11,677 nucleotides of DNA from CAZBEL01 sp964628055 (GTDB lineage Bacteria; Fidelibacterota; Marinisomatia; Marinisomatales; TCS56). The notes beneath the pieces were generated by a model that did no database searches, was not told the origin of the DNA, and saw nothing but the letters and a program-made list of their open reading frames with translations. The position numbers were made by a program, and so were the translations under genes. Positions 6,519 through 11,677 of this stretch are shown piece after piece (the first letter of the stretch is position 1; each line of letters starts with the position of its first letter). Location of the stretch: contig CAZVNL010000052.1 in NCBI GenBank assembly GCA_964628055.1, positions 1 through 11,677 of the forward strand, in the 5' to 3' direction.

Positions 6519-9500
6519 TTAAGAAGGGTTTAACAGCGTCTGGATCGCTTGCAGCAGGTCACTTTTTCGCAGGGGTTTCGCCAAATAATCGTCACACCCG
6601 GCGGTCATGCACTTGCGTCGATCGGATTCAAAGGCGTGAGCCGTAGCGGCAATGGCGGGAATTTTGCGCCATCTTTTCGTTTTCCGCATCCAACGCACCA
6701 GGTCAAGACCATCCTCGTTCCCCACCAGGGAAAGGTCCACTAAGACCAGATCCACCTGCTTAGATTTTAGCACCTCCCGGGCGCCAGCTACGGAAATGGC
6801 ACAAGAAACCTCGTACCCGCGTAAATAAAATTGGAGTAGTTTCTGTGAATTGACATCGTCCTCTACCACCAGGATATGGGGTTTATAATCCGCCTCAGCA
6901 GGTTGGGACACATCGGCAATCTGGGGTGCTTCGGGCTGCGCCTCGGTTCCCGATCTCTCGGGTATCACCGCTTTAAACCACAACGTAAAGGTGGTCCCTT
7001 TCCCAGGTTCACTCGTCACTTCCACCTGGACCCCGTTCAGGTCCAGGTACTGTTTCGTAATGGCCAGGCCCAATCCGATTCCCTGATACCGTTTGGTGTA
7101 CCCTTCGCTTTCCTGAGTAAAGATTTCAAACATGCGCTGCATGTATTCTTTACTCATGCCGATCCCCGTATCTTTAATAGTAAGCCGGTGTCTTTTATCC
7201 ACGCTGAGGAGACGAAGTTCAACATACCCTTCATCGGTATATTTGATGGCATTTTCCACCAGGTTTGAGAGGGCTTGGGTGATGCAATATTCATCCACGT
7301 GGACGTAGGCCGTTTTCCCTTCCCAGCGCATTTTAATTTCCAGTCCTTTTTCATTCGCCTGCGCCTCCAATTCCCGCACCACCTGAACAATTAAACTCCA
7401 TAGATCCAGTGTTCGGAGATGAATGCGCTTGGTCCCTGCCTCGGCCTGGGAAATTTCGAGGATCTCATGCACGGTGCGGACCAGGCGTTGGCCACTCTGC
7501 TGGACTGCCTCGAAGAAACTTTGTTGTTCGGGGGTCACCAGGTGTTTCATACTCTGGGCAATGAGATCGGTAAAACCAATAATAGCGTTGAGGGGTGTCC
7601 GAATCTCGTGGGAGACGTTGGCCAGGAATTGGGTTTTCACCCGTTCCCCTTCTTGGGCTTTTTCTAAGGCCACTTCCAGGACTTTCCGGGCCTGGTTCCG
7701 TTCGGTAATGTCGCGAATAATACCTTGGTATCCCAGGACCTCTCCAGCCTCATTTTTCCATTCTGAGGTTGTTAGGAGACAATCCAATATGGTCCCGTGC
7801 GCCGTCCTCAATTGCACACTAAAATCCTTTACGTAGCCCGTGCGGGCAATAGTTTCCTGGAAGCGTTCCCGATCATGGGGATTATGGTACAACTCTTGAA
7901 CCGGCATACTTAAAAGTTCCTCGCGAGTGTAACCGAACAACTTAACTCCGGCATTGTTGATTTCAAGCAATTTGCCTTCAGTCGTGGTGATGTAGATTGC
8001 ATCCAGGGAATCTTCGAATAAAGTGCGGAATCTCTGTTCGCTCTCCTTCAGGGCTCGTTGGGTCTTTTTAATCCCCGATATATCAATGGCCGATACTTCC
8101 ACGGCCGGCCGGCCCTGATAGGTAATGGGAATTTCGGCTATAATCGCAGGTATAATCTGGCCGTTCTTACCAAGAATATTTTCTTCCGCCAGTGGTGCTG
8201 GTTTCCCGGTGCGGAGCATTTTTTTAATCCGGACGCTAACCTGTTCACGCTGTTCCGGCGCCATGATTTCCAAAACTGACATCCCAATAATTTTTTCTAA
8301 CTTATACCCTGTCATTTTCAGTATATAATCATTTACCATAACGAATTTGCCTTCCTGGTGAATAGCAATCCCGATGGGGGCTGTATTTACCAGTCCCCGG
8401 AAACGGGCTTCGCTTTCTTGTAACGCCTGGTGCTCCTTTAAACGAATGAAAACACCGCCTAACTGGTTGGCCAGGGTCTGGAGTAAGGTCAAATCCTGTT
8501 TTGTGTACTGGTTTGGGGTGTAGCTCTGGACCGATAAAAAACCGATGGGTTTCGACTCCCACAGGATAGGTGCGTACATGAGAGACCAACTAAGTCTGTG
8601 CTTAAATCCAAAGGGGTTTGTGTTGGTCCTCTGGGGCAGTTCCTTGCGGTTTATTAACTGCGCCTGGCCTTTTAAAAGAACCTTATTGGCCACTCGCTCC
8701 AGGGGAGTGGAGGTGGCAGGAACGGGTTGCGGATTGGTTTCCCCTTCGGGCGTATCTTCATTATAAACACCGATAAGTAACCCGTTATCCGTATCAATTG
8801 ATTCCAGGGATAAGGCATCATAGTTGAAGAGTTTCCTGGACTCTCTGGCAATGACTTTACCAATTTCATGTAAAGCAAGTGGTTCTGTAAGGCGGAGCGA
8901 AAGGCGTTGCAGGATTTCCCGTTCCTGTTCCGCGCGTCGACGTTCACTAATATCCCGGACAATACCGGTGGCATATAAATAATTAGATCTCCCCTTTCGG
9001 TACTTAGAGATAGCCAATTCAATGGGGAATTCGGTCCCGTCCTTATGTAAGCCCGCTAATTCTATTGTTTTTCCGATGAAAGGTCCCTGACCGGTTTTCC
9101 AGAAATGGCGTAGTCCCCGAGTAGCTTTCTTGCGGTAGCGCGGCGGTACGATGAGGTTGTGTAAATCCCGGCCCAGGGCTTCCTGTTGGGTGTACCCGAA
9201 CAAGCGGGTGGCGGCCCGGTTCCAGACAGAGATGCGACCGGCCTCATCCAGTCCAATGATGGCATCCCGAGCCGTGGTGATGAGCGTACGGAACTCTGTC
9301 TCCCTTTCCCGGAGCGCCACAGTCGCCTTCTGGCGCTCAATGGTCTCGCCTAAAATACTCGCGACGCTATTAAAGAAATTAAGGTCCTCCTTGGTAAACG
9401 TGTGCCGGGTGGTGGTATGGGCGCCTAAAACCCCAAAGGGGTCTTTACGAGGACCTATGATCGTACTTAAACCGCTCACCACCTTGTGATCCGTCAACAA

Positions 9501-10433
9501 CTTCGGCCCCGTAAAACGGGTTTCATGGCGCAGGTCTTCCACCACGACCGTTTGGCCAACTTTTAACGTATATCCCGCCTGGGAAGCCTTCCCCGAGGAG
9601 ACCAACGCTTTACTTATATAACCTGGTTTCCAACCAACCCCCGCTATCAGGCGCAAATGCAACCCATCCGGCTGGAGTTCCAGGATTTTGCAATAGTCCA
9701 CCCCCAGGGTATTGGCTACCGTTTTAGCGGCATAATGGAAAAGGCGTTCCAGCCTGGTTTCCACAAGCGCCCGTTCCCCCAGAGAGGCTACCGCTGCTTG
9801 CTGTCGGGCACGGGTTCTTAATGCAGTTTCAGCTTTTTTTTGCTCGGTGATATCCCGGGAAACACCCATAACTCCGGTAACCTTACCCTGCTCATCGGTT
9901 AGTGTAGAGGCGGCTAACAAGGCCGGAAAGGTCGTTCCATTCTTACGTATATTGATAATTTCCTGGACATGCTGACCATTTTCCAAGGTCCGACGATGGA
10001 CATGACGACCTTGATCGGCACTGGCGTACAGCATATTGATATGTTTCCCCAGTACCTCCTCTTTATTATAACCAAAGGTTTCTTCCGCAGCACGGTTAAA
10101 TTCAGTAATTCTGCGTTGTTTATTCACAGCAATTATCATGTCTAGGGAACTGTTAATGAGATTCTGAGCATATTCCCGGGAGGCTCGCAATGCTTCCTCG
10201 GCCTTTTTACGCTCGGAAATCTCCTCGGTGAGATCCTCCAAAAGGTTTATAGTCGCAGCCTGGCTCTGCTTAAGTTTAGTGTAATACCCCTCCATTTCTT
10301 TCGATCTCTGAGTGGCTGCGTCGAGTGCTCTCTTTAATTCTTCCTCAGCTTTCTTCCGTGCAGCAATCTCCTCAACTAAACGGTATTGAATCTGAGTTGC
10401 AAGCTCCTCCTTTTTTTGAGGTTTTCTGGACAA
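6519..10433 (-). CDS. Soluble hybrid histidine kinase, 4 PAS, 2 GAF, receiver
   Basis: A 1304-residue cytoplasmic kinase with no transmembrane segment. Order: charged coiled coil (about 15-85, containing two RKKAEE linker repeats), PAS1 (84-198), GAF1 (210-368), PAS2 (373-499), GAF2 (505-666), PAS3 (672-792), PAS4 (797-914), HisKA with H942 in SHEIRTPLNA, HATPase (about 1045-1155) with N1061, DTGIGM (1088-1093) and GIGLGLAI (1118-1125), then a receiver (about 1185-1300) with E1191/D1192/D1193, phosphoacceptor D1233, T1264 and K1286. All catalytic boxes look intact. The fused receiver implies a His-Asp-His-Asp relay, but no Hpt domain occurs in the window. The start is TTG at 10433, supported by AGGAG seven bases upstream. 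It lies 10 bases after the cysteine hydrolase gene and is almost certainly in the same operon. The sensed signal is unknown; several PAS/GAF domains suggest internal signals such as redox or small molecules. Confidence 0.94.
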   Translation of the reverse strand: MSRKPQKKEELATQIQYRLVEEIAARKKAEEELKRALDAATQRSKEMEGYYTKLKQSQAATINLLEDLTEEISERKKAEEALRASREYAQNLINSSLDMIIAVNKQRRITEFNRAAEETFGYNKEEVLGKHINMLYASADQGRHVHRRTLENGQHVQEIINIRKNGTTFPALLAASTLTDEQGKVTGVMGVSRDITEQKKAETALRTRARQQAAVASLGERALVETRLERLFHYAAKTVANTLGVDYCKILELQPDGLHLRLIAGVGWKPGYISKALVSSGKASQAGYTLKVGQTVVVEDLRHETRFTGPKLLTDHKVVSGLSTIIGPRKDPFGVLGAHTTTRHTFTKEDLNFFNSVASILGETIERQKATVALRERETEFRTLITTARDAIIGLDEAGRISVWNRAATRLFGYTQQEALGRDLHNLIVPPRYRKKATRGLRHFWKTGQGPFIGKTIELAGLHKDGTEFPIELAISKYRKGRSNYLYATGIVRDISERRRAEQEREILQRLSLRLTEPLALHEIGKVIARESRKLFNYDALSLESIDTDNGLLIGVYNEDTPEGETNPQPVPATSTPLERVANKVLLKGQAQLINRKELPQRTNTNPFGFKHRLSWSLMYAPILWESKPIGFLSVQSYTPNQYTKQDLTLLQTLANQLGGVFIRLKEHQALQESEARFRGLVNTAPIGIAIHQEGKFVMVNDYILKMTGYKLEKIIGMSVLEIMAPEQREQVSVRIKKMLRTGKPAPLAEENILGKNGQIIPAIIAEIPITYQGRPAVEVSAIDISGIKKTQRALKESEQRFRTLFEDSLDAIYITTTEGKLLEINNAGVKLFGYTREELLSMPVQELYHNPHDRERFQETIARTGYVKDFSVQLRTAHGTILDCLLTTSEWKNEAGEVLGYQGIIRDITERNQARKVLEVALEKAQEGERVKTQFLANVSHEIRTPLNAIIGFTDLIAQSMKHLVTPEQQSFFEAVQQSGQRLVRTVHEILEISQAEAGTKRIHLRTLDLWSLIVQVVRELEAQANEKGLEIKMRWEGKTAYVHVDEYCITQALSNLVENAIKYTDEGYVELRLLSVDKRHRLTIKDTGIGMSKEYMQRMFEIFTQESEGYTKRYQGIGLGLAITKQYLDLNGVQVEVTSEPGKGTTFTLWFKAVIPERSGTEAQPEAPQIADVSQPAEADYKPHILVVEDDVNSQKLLQFYLRGYEVSCAISVAGAREVLKSKQVDLVLVDLSLVGNEDGLDLVRWMRKTKRWRKIPAIAATAHAFESDRRKCMTAGCDDYLAKPLRKSDLLQAIQTLLNPS

Positions 10434-10440
10434 ATTGGCT

Positions 10441-10445
10441 CTCCT
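10441..10445 (-). promoter_or_regulatory. Ribosome-binding site deciding the TTG start
   Basis: AGGAG on the minus strand lies seven bases before the TTG at 10433-10431. It overlaps the TAG stop of the upstream hydrolase (10446-10444), in the sequence TAGGAG. This spacing selects the TTG and suggests that ribosomes finishing the hydrolase reinitiate on the kinase message. Confidence 0.7.
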
Positions 10446-11046
10446 ATTTATTGATGTTATTTAACAACTGATTATGATCCATAACCTCAGCATACAGGGG
10501 AAATATTTCTTTACACCAATATTCTTGTTCAAAGGGTGTACGACCATAGGTACAATCTGATAGTACGATTACTTTGTATCCTCGTTCAAAAGCTGCACGA
10601 CCAGTCGAATCAATACAAATAGAGGTTACAACACCGGCGAGGACTATATGAACAATGTTCCGGTTTTGCAATATAGCATCAAGTTTAGTGTTGGAAAAAG
10701 CATTCAAACCCTTTTTCCCAGGTACTTCTATAATGTCATTTTTAAAAGGGCCTAACTCGGGAATAGTCTCCGAACCTTTACTTCCTCTCTTGAAAGCACC
10801 AACTTCTTTAATCGTTTTCAGAATGCCCACTGGTTCTACCAGTTCATCATAGTTGGGGGTAAATAAAATAGGTGTGGAAATAATTAACACCTCTGTTTTT
10901 ACCAAGTGTTTTACTAAAGCAATAGTATTCATTAGCGTGTCGGTTATTTTTAACGATTTCTCTACTGCCTGCCTGAGAATGCCATCAATTGCAAAATAGT
11001 CGTTTTGATAGCCAATTAAAATTAGCGCAGTTTGGTTTGGATTCAT
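10444..11046 (-). CDS. Isochorismatase-like cysteine hydrolase, catalytic Asp altered
   Basis: A 200-residue protein of the isochorismatase/nicotinamidase-like cysteine hydrolase superfamily, of about the usual family length. The nucleophile motif is present as GVVTSICIDSTGRAA, with C144 as the probable catalytic cysteine and V139-V140-T141 at the usual cis-peptide turn. K111 in PGKKGLNAF aligns with the catalytic lysine. The N-terminal motif, usually D-M-Q-N-D-F, reads G12-Y-Q-N-D-Y, so the catalytic Asp position is Gly. The nicotinamidase metal site (DxHxxH) is absent, so it is not a nicotinamidase. The substrate is unknown, and with a broken Asp-Lys-Cys triad it may have weak activity or only bind a ligand. 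The ATG at 11046 has GGGAG seven bases upstream. It is followed after 10 bases by the hybrid kinase, suggesting a shared task. Its A+T content is higher than that of the kinase. Confidence 0.88.
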   Translation of the reverse strand: MNPNQTALILIGYQNDYFAIDGILRQAVEKSLKITDTLMNTIALVKHLVKTEVLIISTPILFTPNYDELVEPVGILKTIKEVGAFKRGSKGSETIPELGPFKNDIIEVPGKKGLNAFSNTKLDAILQNRNIVHIVLAGVVTSICIDSTGRAAFERGYKVIVLSDCTYGRTPFEQEYWCKEIFPLYAEVMDHNQLLNNINK

Positions 11047-11122
11047 CTAACCACTCCCGGTCTAATAATTTTCTTGTAGCACTTGCAAGCTATGGTTTTA
11101 CCTCAACCTTTTTAAAGTTATT
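11047..11122 (-). promoter_or_regulatory. 76-bp gap with palindrome and hydrolase RBS
   Basis: The gap lies between the PAS-protein stop (11123) and the hydrolase start (11046). GGGAG (minus strand, 11058-11054) is the hydrolase ribosome-binding site. A near-palindrome centred on CTTGCAAG lies around 11078-11093, flanked by TAGC and GCTA; it could be an operator or a short hairpin. It has no T tract, so I do not call it a terminator. Whether the hydrolase has its own promoter or is read through from the PAS gene is undecided. Confidence 0.35.
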
Positions 11123-11677
11123 CTATTCTTCAATATCATTATCTAGATATGACCTGGAGATAGACTGCTCAATCTCCCCGGGTGTTTTATATTTCTTTGG
11201 ATGCCCGGCTTTTTCTAATAATTCATTTACCTCTCTTTTTAATTCGATCATTCGTAACTCCCTACCTACCATTAGTCTATTAGCACGGTCTAAATCCTGC
11301 ATTTTCATCCGCAGTTCCTCTTCCGCCATTTTCCGCTTACTGATATCATGGATAATCCCTTGTAATTGTTCTACACCCTCGGCCGACATACGTCGGATGG
11401 TCGTTACCAGACAATGTATTACGGTTCCATCCTTTTTCTTTAATGGCACTTCAAATTCTTCAACAAACCCCTGGTGTTTTATTAATTCAAAAAACCTTTT
11501 TCGGTCCTCTTTATTCACATACAAATCCTCACCATTAATCGTTAACAGCTCCTCCTTCGTATAACCAAATAATTTTTCACCGGCTTTATTTATATCAATG
11601 AGTTCACCCGCCGCTGTGGAGGTATAAATAACGTCTCTTGATTCTTCAAACAATGACCGGAATTTCTCCTCGCTTTC
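11123..11677 (-). CDS. PAS-domain sensor protein, C-terminal fragment
   Basis: This is the 3' part of a gene that begins beyond the right edge. The frame is open through 11677, reading ESEEKFRSLFEES at the edge. It encodes one PAS domain with its S-box ending in IIHDISKRKMAEEE, followed by a helical region and a charged tail to the TAG at 11125-11123. The tail contains RANRLMVGRELRMIELK, a motif that I recall closing many multi-PAS proteins that lack a kinase core. No kinase, receiver or GGDEF domain follows, so this protein's output, if any, lies upstream or is the tail itself. The PAS domain closely resembles PAS4 of the hybrid kinase at 6519-10433, in particular AGxKLFGYTxEELL and the surrounding DxIY and GIIxDI segments, which suggests paralogy. 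It is co-directional with the hydrolase 76 bases downstream. Confidence 0.88.
   Translation of the reverse strand, partial: ESEEKFRSLFEESRDVIYTSTAAGELIDINKAGEKLFGYTKEELLTINGEDLYVNKEDRKRFFELIKHQGFVEEFEVPLKKKDGTVIHCLVTTIRRMSAEGVEQLQGIIHDISKRKMAEEELRMKMQDLDRANRLMVGRELRMIELKREVNELLEKAGHPKKYKTPGEIEQSISRSYLDNDIEE

Noticed and set aside
7423..7836. Plus-strand open frame of 137 codons, with a similar one at 6876-7268
   Set aside because: Both are opposite the kinase core and PAS4 of the hybrid kinase and are low-information translations with Trp- and Arg-rich runs.
10444..11046. Nicotinamidase (PncA)
   Set aside because: The metal-binding DxHxxH motif of nicotinamidases is absent and the catalytic Asp position is Gly, so only superfamily membership is supported.
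10989..11564. Plus-strand open frame of 191 codons
   Set aside because: It lies antisense to the PAS fragment and the hydrolase start. It is rich in Ser, Phe and Ile as expected of a shadow frame, and it has no recognisable domain.

Overview
This is a signal-transduction region from a bacterium of moderate G+C content, roughly 48-52% by eye over most of the window and clearly lower beyond about 10,430. The proteins are long multi-PAS/GAF histidine kinases, stand-alone receivers and a bacteriohemerythrin fusion. Such repertoires are typical of free-living environmental bacteria that meet changing oxygen levels. I cannot name a phylum from the sequence, and I see no mobile element, CRISPR array, tRNA or rRNA.

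Layout. Positions 1-144 hold no gene. A minus-strand three-gene unit runs from 3535 down to 145: a membrane CHASE-PAS-GAF histidine kinase (3535-1049), then two paralogous receiver-only response regulators (about 1052-621 and 552-145). A divergent 340-bp intergenic region (3536-3875) separates it from a plus-strand gene (3876-6497). That gene encodes an unusual fusion: an uncharacterised N-terminal region, a metallo-beta-lactamase fold, two cyclic-nucleotide-binding-like beta-barrels and a complete bacteriohemerythrin domain. It converges, with a gap of only 21 bp, on a second minus-strand unit. That unit contains a fragment of a PAS protein running off the right edge (11677-11123), an isochorismatase-like cysteine hydrolase (11046-10444) and a very large soluble hybrid histidine kinase (10433-6519). 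The kinase has four PAS, two GAF, HisKA, HATPase and receiver domains.

How the parts may work together. The CHASE kinase should sense an extracytoplasmic ligand and pass phosphate to one or both small receivers. None of the receivers in the window carries a DNA-binding or enzymatic output domain, so the output lies elsewhere (protein-protein interaction, a downstream phosphotransfer protein or a distant gene). The hemerythrin fusion looks like a cytoplasmic diiron, oxygen- or NO-responsive hydrolase or regulator. The hydrolase and hybrid kinase are tightly packed (10-nt gap, ribosome-binding site overlapping the upstream stop) and are probably co-translated. The hydrolase carries Gly where the family usually has its catalytic Asp, so it may act as a ligand-binding or regulatory partner of the kinase rather than as a normal enzyme.

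The features most worth following up are the MBL/cNMP/hemerythrin fusion, the hydrolase with the altered active site next to a hybrid kinase, and the receiver gene at about 621-1052 that has no ordinary start codon before its receiver fold.
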